A stretch of 64,000 nucleotides of DNA. Origin: Flavobacterium ammonificans. Lineage in GTDB: Bacteria > Bacteroidota > Bacteroidia > Flavobacteriales > Flavobacteriaceae. Both the position numbers and the translations under genes were made by a program. Below are positions 1 through 8,858 of the stretch, one piece after another; the stretch's first letter is position 1, and each line of letters starts with the position of its first letter. Location of the stretch: NCBI RefSeq assembly GCF_020885975.1, contig NZ_AP025183.1, positions 1,302,001 to 1,366,000 on the forward strand, written 5' to 3'. A model generated the notes under the pieces. It ran no database searches and was not told the origin of the DNA. It saw nothing but the letters and a program-made list of their open reading frames with translations.

Positions 1-771
1 GACACCAATAATCAAACCTGTAGATACAAAACCAATGATAAACATTAACACGCCCACAGCTCCAAAAAAGTGCATAGGTCGTTTCCCATAACGTGATAAA
101 AACCAAATGGTAATTAAATCTAAAAACCCATTGATAAATCGGTTCATGCCAAATTTGGATTCACCGTATTTTCTGGCTTGATGTTGTACTACTTTTTCGC
201 CAATTTTATTAAAACCTGCATTTTTTGCTAATACAGGTATATAACGGTGCATTTCTCCTGAAACTTCTACGTTTTTCACTACCGCATTTTTGTATGCTTT
301 TAGACCGCAATTGAAATCATTCAAATACACACCCGAAGTTTTTCGAGCAGCCCAGTTGAATAATTTGGAAGGCAAATTTTTAGCAACAACAGAATCGTAG
401 CGTTTCTTTTTCCATCCCGAAACCAAGTCAAAGTTTCCATTGGTAATCATGTCATATAATCCAGGAATTTCTTCCGGGCTATCTTGCAAATCAGCATCCA
501 TAGTAATGATAACATCTCCTTTGGCTTTGGCAAAACCTGCATGTAAGGCTTGCGACTTGCCAAAATTCTTCATGAAACGAATTCCTTTTACATTCGAATT
601 TTCCTGAGCAAATTGTTCGATACACTGCCAAGAATTATCTGTACTACCATCATCAAGGAAGATGATTTCGTAAGTGTAATTATTGGTTTGCATCACTTTG
701 ACAATCCAAGTGTACAATTCGTTCAATGATTCCTCTTCGTTAAGAAGCGGGATAAGTATGGATAGATTCAT
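1..771 (-). CDS. Glycosyltransferase family 2, DPM1/GtrB-like (3' end outside window)
   Basis: Partial gene: 257 N-terminal residues are visible and the reading frame runs off the left edge. It looks like a polyprenyl-phosphate sugar transferase that loads a sugar from a nucleotide donor onto a lipid carrier at the inner membrane. Visible GT-A motifs are DDGSTDN at residues 40-46, DADLQD at 92-97 and a QHQARKYGESKFG segment near residue 215, all typical of the dolichol-phosphate mannosyltransferase/GtrB group. The first of the expected C-terminal membrane helices begins near residue 235. The ATG at 769-771 lies only 6 bases after the stop of the upstream DUF4199 gene, so the two are probably co-transcribed. 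The sugar specificity cannot be read from the sequence. Confidence 0.9.
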   Translation of the reverse strand, partial: MNLSILIPLLNEEESLNELYTWIVKVMQTNNYTYEIIFLDDGSTDNSWQCIEQFAQENSNVKGIRFMKNFGKSQALHAGFAKAKGDVIITMDADLQDSPEEIPGLYDMITNGNFDLVSGWKKKRYDSVVAKNLPSKLFNWAARKTSGVYLNDFNCGLKAYKNAVVKNVEVSGEMHRYIPVLAKNAGFNKIGEKVVQHQARKYGESKFGMNRFINGFLDLITIWFLSRYGKRPMHFFGAVGVLMFIIGFVSTGLIIGV

Positions 772-777
772 GTAGTA

Positions 778-1305
778 TTATTCTTGTGACTTACTTTTAA
801 AAAATGCGGCCATAATTAAACCAAAAATTGAACTAAAAACGATGCTTGAAACAGATCCTTTTAGTAATTCAATAGTTGAAAAAGGATTACTATCTTTCAT
901 TTTTGAAATTACATCATTAATAGCCGCAGGAGGAGAATTGAATTTTTCCATCATGGCGATTGTGTTTTTTAAAGTAATTTCTTTAAGTGTGTCTTGAGCA
1001 GACGGATCGATAACATTAAATAGTAAAATATTAAAAGCAGTTCCTATTAATATAGCAATTACAGCACATATAAAGTAGGTGGTAAAGGCTTCTTTAAATG
1101 GAAAAACACCTTTTAATTCTTTTTTAGTTTTAGAAAGCAATACAATTCCTAAAACTAAATAAATCATAATACTTAGAACACCAACCCACCAAGAAACAAA
1201 AAAGTTCAAATCTATTGCATAAATAGAAGCAGTGATTAATGAAGAAAGTATACCTACTAAAACACCAAATGTGATACCATTTCTTTTTATAATTTCGTTT
1301 ATCAT
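778..1305 (-). CDS. DUF4199 family membrane protein
   Basis: The protein has 175 residues and about four predicted membrane helices (roughly residues 10-30, 36-57, 74-96 and 148-168), with a hydrophilic stretch at about 100-145. The length, the N-terminal NGxxxGxxxG-like helix and the overall pattern match DUF4199, an uncharacterised inner-membrane family of Bacteroidota. It is the first gene of a minus-strand pair with the glycosyltransferase (6-base gap), so it may serve the same envelope or glycan pathway, but that is inferred from position only. Confidence 0.75.
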   Translation of the reverse strand: MINEIIKRNGITFGVLVGILSSLITASIYAIDLNFFVSWWVGVLSIMIYLVLGIVLLSKTKKELKGVFPFKEAFTTYFICAVIAILIGTAFNILLFNVIDPSAQDTLKEITLKNTIAMMEKFNSPPAAINDVISKMKDSNPFSTIELLKGSVSSIVFSSIFGLIMAAFFKSKSQE

Positions 1306-1406
1306 GACTTTGTAGTTTTAAATTAATCTACAAATATAGTAATTCCGAGTTTATTTGCTGCTAAAAATCAGTATTAAGCCATAGTTAAAAAAAGTAAGTT
1401 AAAGAT

Positions 1407-1435
1407 TTGTTTATTGAAAAATAAGTGTAAATTTG
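1407..1435 (+). promoter_or_regulatory. Promoter of rpmE
   Basis: TAAATTTG at 1428-1435 fits the Bacteroidota -7 consensus TAnnTTTG. A TTG at 1407-1409 lies 18 bases upstream, as expected for the -33 element. The predicted 5' leader is about 105 bases and contains a short hairpin (CTTTTCT at 1484-1490 paired with AGAAAAG at 1497-1503). Confidence 0.6.
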
Positions 1436-1547
1436 CAGTCTCAAAATAATAATGTAAAACAAAAAGTTATAATCGGTTTATACCTTTTCTGTTAGAAGAA
1501 AAGCTTCAAAGCAAGATTATAATTGAATTTAATAAAAAAGAATTACG

Positions 1548-1799
1548 ATGAAAAAAGGTGTACACCCAGAAAATTACAGATTAGTTGCTTTTAAAGACAT
1601 GTCAAATGATGACGTTTTTATTACTAAATCTACTGCTGATGCTAAAGAAACAATCACTGTTGATGGTGTAGAATATCCAGTTGTTAAAATGGAGATTTCT
1701 AGAACTTCTCACCCTTTTTACACAGGTAAATCTAAATTAATTGATACTGCAGGACGTATCGATAAATTCAAAACGAAATACGCGAAACACGTTAAATAA
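1548..1799 (+). CDS. rpmE: 50S ribosomal protein L31, type B
   Basis: An 83-residue structural protein of the large ribosomal subunit. The start [18 protein letters not shown] and the [13 protein letters not shown] segment near residue 51 are diagnostic of L31. The CxxC zinc-binding cysteines of the type A paralogue are absent, so this is the zinc-independent type B form that many bacteria carry. The gene is monocistronic: it has its own -7/-33 promoter upstream and an intrinsic terminator 25 bases after the stop. Confidence 0.96.
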   Translation: MKKGVHPENYRLVAFKDMSNDDVFITKSTADAKETITVDGVEYPVVKMEISRTSHPFYTGKSKLIDTAGRIDKFKTKYAKHVK

Positions 1800-1824
1800 T
1801 TTTAATTTGTTTTTTTACTATACT

Positions 1825-1852
1825 AAGCCTCACAATTTGTGAGGCTTTTTTT
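1825..1852 (+). terminator. Intrinsic terminator of rpmE
   Basis: AAGCCTCACAA at 1825-1835 pairs with TTGTGAGGCTT at 1837-1847 and is followed by a T tract to 1852. This is a standard rho-independent terminator downstream of rpmE. Confidence 0.85.
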
Positions 1853-1865
1853 ATGTAAATCTTTG

Positions 1866-1889
1866 TAACTTTGAGCCTTTATAACTTTG
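1866..1889 (+). promoter_or_regulatory. Tandem -7 elements before the GlmU-like gene
   Basis: Two identical TAACTTTG octamers occur at 1866-1873 and 1882-1889, both matching TAnnTTTG. The second lies only 12 bases before the ATG, so the first (28 bases upstream) is the more plausible functional -7. No convincing -33 element is visible at the right spacing. Confidence 0.35.
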
Positions 1890-1901
1890 TAAAAATTTAA
1901 A

Positions 1902-3077
1902 ATGAATTATATTCTTTTCGACGGTCCCTCTAGAAATGCCCTTTTGCCTTTTACTTTCACACGTCCCGTTGCCGATATTTTAATTGGAATTTTGACAATT
2001 CGTCAAAAATGGGAAGCTTACTTAGGATCTACTACCACCACTTTGACCGAAGAATATCTTTTAGATAAATTTCCAATGGTGGAAATGGAGCAGAACGTAA
2101 TGATTAATGCTTCTTTTTTGCCTAACGCTTCTTTAGTTGAATTGATTCAAAATTTAAAATCGAATCAAGCTATTTTTAAAGGAGATGAGGTTATTGCTTT
2201 CTTTACGAATGAAGAGCAAGAAGAGGTTGATTTTGATACGTATGAAATAGTCGAATTTTCAGGTGACTGTTTGACGGTTCAAAATACCTGGGATATTTTT
2301 TCTAAAAATGATGCGGCTCTTCGTGCCGATTTTGAGTTGGTAACTCAGGATAGAAAATCGCAACCCATTCCAAAAACAGTGAATACAATTGCTCCTGAAA
2401 ATATTTTTATCGAAGAAGGAGCCAAATTGGAGTTTGTTACATTAAATGCTTCCACAGGTCCAATTTACATTGGTAAAAATGCCGAAATTATGGAAGGCGC
2501 TGTAATTCGTGGTCCGTTTGCTTTATGCGAAGGAGCAGGGGTTAAAATGGCTGCCAAAATTTACGGAGCAACTACTGTAGGACCTTTTTCTAAAATTGGA
2601 GGCGAAGTGAACAACTCGGTTTTATTTGGCTATTCTAATAAAGGGCATGATGGATTTTTAGGCAATTCGGTTTTAGGAGAATGGTGTAATATTGGCGCTG
2701 ATAGTAATAATTCCAATCTTAAAAACAATTACGAGGAAGTAAAATTATGGAGTTATGAAACCGAAGGTTTTGCAAAAACAGGTTTGCAATTTTGTGGTTT
2801 GATTATGGGAGATCATAGTAAATGCGCAATAAACACTATGTTCAATACAGGAACTGTTGTGGGTGTAAGTGCCAATATTTTTGGTAGTGGTTTTCCGCGT
2901 AATTTCGTACCGAGTTTTTCATGGGGAGGTGCTGCAGGATTTACTACCTATACAACTAACAAAGCTTTTGCTACAGCTAAGTTAGTTATGAGTAGAAGAA
3001 ATCTTGAATTCGATGAGAAAGAGCAAGCCATTTTAGAACAGGTTTTCGAACAAACAAAAAAGTGGAGAAAAGAGTAA
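1902..3077 (+). CDS. GlmU-family putative sugar nucleotidyltransferase
   Basis: A protein of 391 residues. The N-terminal half resembles the degenerate nucleotidyltransferase domain of the Bacteroidota GlmU family: it starts MNYILFDGP, with TFTRPVADIL at about residues 18-27. The canonical LAAGxGxRM loop of true GlmU is missing. The C-terminal half (about 170-340) has the hexapeptide rhythm of a left-handed beta-helix (for example IYIGKNAEIMEGAVIRGP), as in acyl- or acetyltransferases. It probably acts on a sugar phosphate in cell-wall or polysaccharide precursor synthesis, but its substrate is not evident. It is monocistronic, with a terminator right after the stop. Confidence 0.75.
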   Translation: MNYILFDGPSRNALLPFTFTRPVADILIGILTIRQKWEAYLGSTTTTLTEEYLLDKFPMVEMEQNVMINASFLPNASLVELIQNLKSNQAIFKGDEVIAFFTNEEQEEVDFDTYEIVEFSGDCLTVQNTWDIFSKNDAALRADFELVTQDRKSQPIPKTVNTIAPENIFIEEGAKLEFVTLNASTGPIYIGKNAEIMEGAVIRGPFALCEGAGVKMAAKIYGATTVGPFSKIGGEVNNSVLFGYSNKGHDGFLGNSVLGEWCNIGADSNNSNLKNNYEEVKLWSYETEGFAKTGLQFCGLIMGDHSKCAINTMFNTGTVVGVSANIFGSGFPRNFVPSFSWGGAAGFTTYTTNKAFATAKLVMSRRNLEFDEKEQAILEQVFEQTKKWRKE

Positions 3078-3100
3078 ATAAGTATACATAAATTGTAATA

Positions 3101-3135
3101 AAAAAAACTCGCATAATAGTATGCGAGTTTTTTTA
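3101..3135. terminator. Bidirectional intrinsic terminator
   Basis: AAACTCGCAT at 3105-3114 pairs with ATGCGAGTTT at 3121-3130, with A-rich and T-rich flanks. It lies between the convergent GlmU-like gene and the kelch protein gene and can end transcription from both sides. Confidence 0.85.
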
Positions 3136-3136
3136 T

Positions 3137-4519
3137 TTATTTAAGTCTTATAAATTGATCTTTTAACTTTACTTCCTTCATTCTCTTATCGTCAGGATTT
3201 TTTCGATACAATACAATCTCACTTTCTTTATTTCCCGAAATTAAACTTAATTTAGTGATGATGTTGTTTAAAGTGGTTTCTCTGCGTTTAGTTGTACTTG
3301 AATAATTTTCTGTAATTTCTTCTTGTTCAAATAAATTGTTTAATGAGTTAAGCGGAATATAGTCAGCTTGGTTTTTAATTAAATGTAAAATGATTTTTAA
3401 TTCATTGGCATCAAAGGCGTCGATAATTTTACCCTTAAAGAGTAATTGTTGTGAAGCACTGTCAAATAGCAAGCTATTATTAGAATTAATGGTGCCTTTT
3501 ATTTTTAATTTATAAAACAGATAGAAAAGAAACAATACGAGACCAATTAATAGAAACGAATACATCCAGGTTGAATATGGTGTAGTTATAAACGTTTCTG
3601 TGTATATTGGATTTACTAAAATTGTTTTTAATTTTAATCGAATAATTTTACTAGAAGCATTCGTGCTTAAGAAATGTAATGCTACTAATTCTTGAGATTT
3701 TTCATCAAAATAAATGAATTTAGGTAGAATAAGTGAAGGAAGTAAATACTTTTTAATGGTGTTATTCTCAATATCAATCTCTAAAAGTTTATTATCAGAA
3801 CCACGGCTCAGCATGTACATTTTTGAACCAACTTGAAAGTTGATGTGGTTTTCTATTGAGTTGTACTTGGTATCATATACGCCTTCTTTGCTCCATTTCA
3901 TGGATTTAAGATTGAGTTTCCAAACTAAATCGTCGGCAAATTTTTGTCCAAAATAGAAACTATCAGGGTCTTCTGACCAGCCACCAAAAACGTATAAAGC
4001 ATCTCCCATCAAAACAATATTAGCATCGCGTCTTGGAGACGGAAATTCATTGCCAAAAGTTTGAATAGACATCCATTCTCTTGATTTAAAAATATATTTA
4101 GTTAGAATGTTTTTGTAAGTAAATAACCCATAACCTCCAAAGTAGTATATCTCGTTCTTGTATACGAAATTAGAAGATCCAAATTGATTTTGATGTAAAA
4201 ACGATTTATCAATGCGCACAATAGAATCATTACGCCATTCTAACACTGGTCCGCAACCATTGTGTGCAAAATAATTCTTGCCTTTAATTTGAAAAGCGTT
4301 GTATCTAGAAATTATTTCAGGATAATTAGAATGCTTTAATCGCTGAATTTGCTCAGGGTTGTTTCTGTAAAAAATGGAATCATGTTCAATGACAATTGCG
4401 TCATTGGTTTTTGCATCTTTAAAAAGAAAACTTTCCCCTTTGTATTTGTCAGTTTGAGAAAATCCTTTTGGAGAGGTATGTAAAAGTACTAGATAGAAAA
4501 TAATTAAAAGCCTATTCAT
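3137..4519 (-). CDS. Kelch-repeat periplasmic sensor with one TM helix and a C-terminal winged-helix-like domain
   Basis: The ATG at 4519 is chosen because it opens directly into a signal peptide (MNRLLIIFYLVLLHTSPKGFSQ-like). An upstream ATG at 4555 would add 12 charged residues. The periplasmic part shows kelch-type motifs (YYFGGYG and YVFGGW) and is probably a beta-propeller. One membrane helix follows near residue 325 (SFLLIGLVLFLFYLFY). The last 90 residues are cytoplasmic, charged and alpha/beta in character, like the C-terminal output domain of membrane-bound one-component regulators. The DNA-binding role is an inference. A hypothetical gene lies immediately upstream on the same strand. 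Confidence 0.55.
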   Translation of the reverse strand: MNRLLIIFYLVLLHTSPKGFSQTDKYKGESFLFKDAKTNDAIVIEHDSIFYRNNPEQIQRLKHSNYPEIISRYNAFQIKGKNYFAHNGCGPVLEWRNDSIVRIDKSFLHQNQFGSSNFVYKNEIYYFGGYGLFTYKNILTKYIFKSREWMSIQTFGNEFPSPRRDANIVLMGDALYVFGGWSEDPDSFYFGQKFADDLVWKLNLKSMKWSKEGVYDTKYNSIENHINFQVGSKMYMLSRGSDNKLLEIDIENNTIKKYLLPSLILPKFIYFDEKSQELVALHFLSTNASSKIIRLKLKTILVNPIYTETFITTPYSTWMYSFLLIGLVLFLFYLFYKLKIKGTINSNNSLLFDSASQQLLFKGKIIDAFDANELKIILHLIKNQADYIPLNSLNNLFEQEEITENYSSTTKRRETTLNNIITKLSLISGNKESEIVLYRKNPDDKRMKEVKLKDQFIRLK

Positions 4520-4567
4520 AAATCCCGAATTGTTTAATTTTTTTCTAAAATACAAAAAAATAGTACA

Positions 4568-5044
4568 CTACAAAACCACCGTTGGTTCTAAATTAAGATT
4601 TCCCCTAACTTCGTTCACTATACTGATGAATTCGTATTTCAATTTTTTAGGAATTCGCTTTTCAATAATCATATTATTTTTCAACACAATTTGAAGGCGG
4701 TAACTTTTGAAATCAAGAGAATTCATTACCAAAAAGTTGATTGTAAAAATTACAATTGAAAAAACAGATAATTCTAAGTTCAAGTAATTCAAACAAAAAA
4801 GAGTGAAAATAAAATAACTGATAAGAAATATTTTCAAAACGAATTGACGCTGATGTACACTAATGTGAATTTTTGATACATCAGAATATGGAATTTGTTC
4901 TTTATTATTAGATCTAGGATTCAAAATAATGCCATTGTTTGATATGCTTATTATGGCTGTGGTTTCTTTTGAAATCATAACATGTGGGGTTTTGGTTAAT
5001 GAAGAAAATAGTAGGGATACTTTCTTAGATGTAAAATTCAGCAA
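4568..5044 (-). CDS. Hypothetical membrane protein
   Basis: A 158-residue protein that I do not assign to a family. Two closely spaced membrane helices lie at about residues 69-87 and 92-110, flanked by soluble segments rich in beta-strand-like hydrophobic alternation, an arrangement seen in small PH-domain-like membrane proteins. An internal Met at residue 23 is a possible alternative start. The gene ends about 50 bases before the ATG of the kelch sensor, so the two may be co-transcribed and could form a sensor and partner pair. Confidence 0.5.
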   Translation of the reverse strand: MLNFTSKKVSLLFSSLTKTPHVMISKETTAIISISNNGIILNPRSNNKEQIPYSDVSKIHISVHQRQFVLKIFLISYFIFTLFCLNYLNLELSVFSIVIFTINFLVMNSLDFKSYRLQIVLKNNMIIEKRIPKKLKYEFISIVNEVRGNLNLEPTVVL

Positions 5045-5401
5045 AAGATTCTGTACTCTTCAAAAAAATGCACGAAACAATATTTTCTGCTATTTTCCGT
5101 GACTAAACAGTTGTTAATCAAATAGGATTATTTATTTAATTTAACTCCAATAATAGGTTTTGTCCATTTTTTTTACTTTTTGGACTATAGAAAGTCTGTT
5201 TTTAATGGCTTCTTCTAGCTATTTGATGTCTTATTTTGATTCAACTAGAGTACTTTTTTTAAGCAGTATCTGAAATTCCAAATGGGTTTGAAATTAATTT
5301 TTTTGTCTATGATTAATAAAGAGGAGAATTGAATTATATTTGCGCCTTCTAAAAATAGAGGTCGGATTATCGATTTCTCAATCCACTAAAACCAATAGGT
5401 A
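5045..5401. promoter_or_regulatory. Divergent intergenic region with a -7 element for the ABC-F gene
   Basis: These 357 bases separate two divergent genes. TATATTTG at 5335-5342 is a good TAnnTTTG -7 element about 60 bases before the ABC-F ATG. No TTG lies at a suitable -33 distance. I see no RNA gene, no ORF worth calling and no convincing operator in the rest. Confidence 0.4.
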
Positions 5402-7036
5402 ATGATTACAGTTAATGATATTTCTGTCCAGTTTAGCGGAACAACACTTTTTAGTGAAGTTTCTTTTGCAATAAATGAAAATGATAAAATTGCCCTTATG
5501 GGTAAAAATGGCGCCGGAAAATCGACGCTTTTAAAAATTATTGCAGGACAAAGTAAACCTACTACGGGTTCGATTTCGGCCCCAAAAGAAGCAGTAGTGG
5601 CTTATTTGCCTCAACATTTATTGACAACGGATGGCGCAACTGTAATTGAAGAAGCGTCTAAGGCTTTTGGCGAAATATTTAAAATGAAAGCTGAAATTGA
5701 CGAAATAAATGAGCAATTGACCGTTCGTACGGATTATGAAAGTGATGACTACATGAAGTTGATTGAGCGTGTTTCTGATTTGAGTGAGAAATACTATGCT
5801 ATAGAAGAAGTAAATTACGAAGCTGAGGTAGAAAAAATATTAATCGGTTTAGGATTTGAGCGTACTGATTTTACGCGACAAACATCTGAATTTTCTGGCG
5901 GTTGGCGAATGCGAATTGAATTGGCTAAAATTTTATTGCAAAAACCCGACCTGATTTTGTTGGATGAGCCAACAAACCATATGGATATCGAAAGTATTCA
6001 ATGGCTAGAGGATTTTTTGGTAAACCAAGCTAAAGCTGTAGTGGTGATTTCGCACGATAGGGCTTTTGTTGATAATATTACTAATCGTACTATAGAAGTT
6101 ACTATGGGACGTATTTATGATTATAAAGCCAAATATTCTCATTATTTGGAATTGAGAAAAGACCGACGTATGCACCAGCAAAAAGCGTATGATGAGCAAC
6201 AAAAAATGATTGCTGATAATAGAGCGTTTATTGACCGATTCAAAGGTACTTTTTCAAAAACAGATGCTGTACAATCGCGAGTTAAGATGTTGGAAAAACT
6301 AGAAATAGTTCAAGTTGATGAGGTGGATACATCTGCATTGAAACTGAAATTTCCTCCGGCTGCACGTTCAGGACAATATCCTGTAATTGTAAAAGAATTA
6401 TCGAAATCGTATGGTGACCATGTCGTTTTTAAAGACGCTAATTTGGTTATTGAGCGTGGACAGAAAGTCGCTTTTGTTGGAAAAAATGGAGAAGGTAAAT
6501 CGACTATGATTAAAGCCATTATGAAAGAAATTGGCATTGATAGCGGAAGTGTCGAAATTGGTCACAATGCTCAAATTGGCTATTTTGCTCAAAATCAAGC
6601 GGCTTTATTGGATGGAAATGCCTCTATTTTTGAAACTATCGATGATATTGCTGTGGGTGATGTTCGTACCAAAATCAAAGATATTTTAGGAGCGTTTATG
6701 TTTCATGGTGACGATGTGACCAAGAAAGTAAAAGTCCTTTCAGGAGGAGAGAAAACACGTTTAGCGATGATTAAATTGTTGTTAGAACCTGTTAACTTAT
6801 TGATTTTGGATGAGCCTTCCAATCATCTGGATATGAAAACCAAAGATATAATTAAAGACGCCTTAAAAGATTTTGATGGTACTTTGATTTTAGTATCTCA
6901 CGATCGAGATTTCTTAGATGGATTAGCTACTAAAGTTTTTGAATTCGGAAACAAAAGAGTGGTGGAACACTTTGAAGATATTGCGGGTTTCTTGGCACAT
7001 AAAAAAATGGAAAACCTTCGAGAAATCGAGAAGTAG
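5402..7036 (+). CDS. ABC-F family ATPase (YbiT/EttA-like translation factor)
   Basis: A 544-residue protein with two ABC ATPase domains and no membrane segments. Domain 1 has Walker A GKNGAGKST at residues 35-43, signature SGGWRMR and Walker B LILLDEPTNH. Domain 2 has GKNGEGKST, LSGGEKTR and LLILDEPSNH. A charged linker near residues 240-310 joins them. ABC-F proteins bind the ribosomal E site and relieve stalled translation or confer antibiotic protection. The length and linker fit a housekeeping YbiT-like member better than a resistance factor, though this cannot be settled from sequence alone. The gene stands alone on the plus strand. Confidence 0.9.
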   Translation: MITVNDISVQFSGTTLFSEVSFAINENDKIALMGKNGAGKSTLLKIIAGQSKPTTGSISAPKEAVVAYLPQHLLTTDGATVIEEASKAFGEIFKMKAEIDEINEQLTVRTDYESDDYMKLIERVSDLSEKYYAIEEVNYEAEVEKILIGLGFERTDFTRQTSEFSGGWRMRIELAKILLQKPDLILLDEPTNHMDIESIQWLEDFLVNQAKAVVVISHDRAFVDNITNRTIEVTMGRIYDYKAKYSHYLELRKDRRMHQQKAYDEQQKMIADNRAFIDRFKGTFSKTDAVQSRVKMLEKLEIVQVDEVDTSALKLKFPPAARSGQYPVIVKELSKSYGDHVVFKDANLVIERGQKVAFVGKNGEGKSTMIKAIMKEIGIDSGSVEIGHNAQIGYFAQNQAALLDGNASIFETIDDIAVGDVRTKIKDILGAFMFHGDDVTKKVKVLSGGEKTRLAMIKLLLEPVNLLILDEPSNHLDMKTKDIIKDALKDFDGTLILVSHDRDFLDGLATKVFEFGNKRVVEHFEDIAGFLAHKKMENLREIEK

Positions 7037-7114
7037 TTTTTATCGGAACCGACTTTCTTTATTTCTATTCAAATCTATTCTTCTGAAAAATATCCTTATT
7101 TTTACCTGTAAGTA

Positions 7115-7792
7115 ATGGCTTTAACTATGGATACTAATAAGATTTCGGTGTATTGCATGCCTGGTTTAGCGGCTAGTTCGTTAATATTTGAGCGTATTGC
7201 ATTGCCTGAATCTGTTTTTGAAGTGCATCTTTTAGATTGGGAATTGCCTTTAGGTAACGAACCTTTAACGGATTATGCTAAACGAATGTCAGAGAAGGTT
7301 ACAGCTCCTAATCCGGTATTGATAGGTGTCTCTTTTGGGGGTATTCTGGTTCAGGAAATGGCTGCATTTTTGAATCCTTTAAAAGTAATCATTATCTCAA
7401 GTGTCAAATCTAATGCTGAGTTTCCTCTTCGAATGAAGATAGCAAAGACTACTAAAGCATACAAATTAATTCCCACTTCTATATTTGCAAATATTGAAAA
7501 ATTAAGTACATTTTCTTTTGGAAAGTCCATCACTCAGCGATTAAAATTATATGAACGCTATTTGTTGGTTCGCGAGGTACATTATTTGGATTGGGCAATC
7601 GAGAATGTAATTTTATGGGAGCCAAAACAACTAAACCAAAATGTAATTCATATTCATGGTGATGCCGATGAAGTGTTTCCCATTGAAAATATAAAAAAGT
7701 GTATTGTAGTTAAAGGCGGTACACATGTCATGATTTTAAGTAAATACAAATGGCTCAACGAAAATCTTCCTTTGTTAATTCAAGGGAATTAG
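7115..7792 (+). CDS. Alpha/beta hydrolase
   Basis: A 225-residue single-domain hydrolase. The nucleophile elbow is GVSFGG (GxSxG, Ser near residue 74). The acid is probably the Asp in HGDADEVFP near residue 187, and the catalytic His lies in KGGTHVMI near residue 204. The substrate is unknown. A second ATG at 7127 (MDTNKISVYCMPG) is an equally plausible start and would fit the usual compact N-terminus better. It precedes the lytic transglycosylase gene by 31 bases on the same strand. Confidence 0.75.
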   Translation: MALTMDTNKISVYCMPGLAASSLIFERIALPESVFEVHLLDWELPLGNEPLTDYAKRMSEKVTAPNPVLIGVSFGGILVQEMAAFLNPLKVIIISSVKSNAEFPLRMKIAKTTKAYKLIPTSIFANIEKLSTFSFGKSITQRLKLYERYLLVREVHYLDWAIENVILWEPKQLNQNVIHIHGDADEVFPIENIKKCIVVKGGTHVMILSKYKWLNENLPLLIQGN

Positions 7793-7823
7793 AAGTACTA
7801 AATTCAATTCAATTCAATATCCA

Positions 7824-8729
7824 ATGATTAAATCAACAAATATTTTTCGTAAATCAGTTCTTGTTATTGGCGTAATGCTAATTAGTGGTCTTTTTATTTT
7901 TGCATCCAAATTAGAATTACCTTCTATATGGATTGCCCAATTCAATCCTAATTATTTTCCTGCTAAAATTGATTTTGCTGGAGAAGCAGTGCCTTTGCAA
8001 ATTGCTGATGTACAAGAGCGTTTGGATAGAGAGTTATTAGTGAATAAACATTTGAACGCTTCGACTTTATTAATTTTAAAAAGAGCGCGCCGAGCATTTT
8101 CGGTAATTGAACCTATTTTAAAGAAAAACGGAATTCCGGATGATTTTAAATACGTTGCTGTGATTGAGAGTGGTTTGGTTAATGCTGTTTCTCCGGCTGG
8201 AGCCAAAGGAGTTTGGCAATTTATGCCTGAAACGGCTAAAGAAATTGGTTTAGAAGTGAACGAAAATGTAGATGAGCGTTATCATTTAGAAAAAGCAACA
8301 GAAGCAGCTTGTGCTTATTTCTTGAAAGCTAAAGAGAGATTTGGCAATTGGACTTTAGTAGCAGCATCCTACAATGCCGGTGGAAGTGGCATCAAAAAAC
8401 AAATGGATATTCAAAAAGTAACTAATTATTACGATTTATTGTTGAATGACGAAACTTCTCGTTATGTTTTTAGAACCTTAGCTTTAAAACAAATTATGCA
8501 AAATCCAGAACAGTATGGTTTTCCTATTGGCGAAGAAGAAAAATATCGAATAGTGCCAACAAAGAAAATTACTATTGATACCACAGTTAACGATTTAGCT
8601 AGTTTGGCAATACAACAAGGGATAAATTATAAAATTCTAAAAATTCACAATCCTTGGTTGCGAGCCACTAAGTTGGTCAATCCGACCAATAAAAAATACC
8701 AACTAGAAATTCCTTTGGAAGGGTATTAA
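7824..8729 (+). CDS. Membrane-anchored lytic murein transglycosylase (SLT domain)
   Basis: A 301-residue enzyme that cleaves the MurNAc-GlcNAc bond of peptidoglycan, leaving a 1,6-anhydro end. The N-terminal hydrophobic segment (about residues 10-27) is an uncleaved anchor or signal. The goose-type/SLT catalytic motif is clear: VAVIESGLVN with catalytic Glu near residue 115, then SPAGAKGVWQFMPETA and AASYNAGGSGI. This is the MltD-like family 1 arrangement. No intact LysM repeat is obvious, although the C-terminal 60 residues have a LysM-like TVNDLASLAIQQGI segment. Confidence 0.9.
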   Translation: MIKSTNIFRKSVLVIGVMLISGLFIFASKLELPSIWIAQFNPNYFPAKIDFAGEAVPLQIADVQERLDRELLVNKHLNASTLLILKRARRAFSVIEPILKKNGIPDDFKYVAVIESGLVNAVSPAGAKGVWQFMPETAKEIGLEVNENVDERYHLEKATEAACAYFLKAKERFGNWTLVAASYNAGGSGIKKQMDIQKVTNYYDLLLNDETSRYVFRTLALKQIMQNPEQYGFPIGEEEKYRIVPTKKITIDTTVNDLASLAIQQGINYKILKIHNPWLRATKLVNPTNKKYQLEIPLEGY

Positions 8730-8812
8730 CTAATTGAAAATATGTCTTGGGAAGTAATGAATAGGTGAGGTAAACGAGTTAAGAATTAAAGACGAGAACA
8801 TAAGCAGGACAA

Positions 8813-8840
8813 CTGTCAACCTGAACTTGTTTCAGGTTCT
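8813..8840 (+). repeat. Hairpin repeat, copy 1 (5' of the GIY-YIG gene)
   Basis: A 28-base unit. AACCTGAA at 8818-8825 pairs with TTCAGGTT at 8831-8838 around the loop CTTGT. It is 27/28 identical to the copy at 9206-9233 on the other side of the GIY-YIG gene and related to the inverted copy at 9156-9182. Confidence 0.85.
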
Positions 8841-8858
8841 AAATTAATTGAATTTAAA

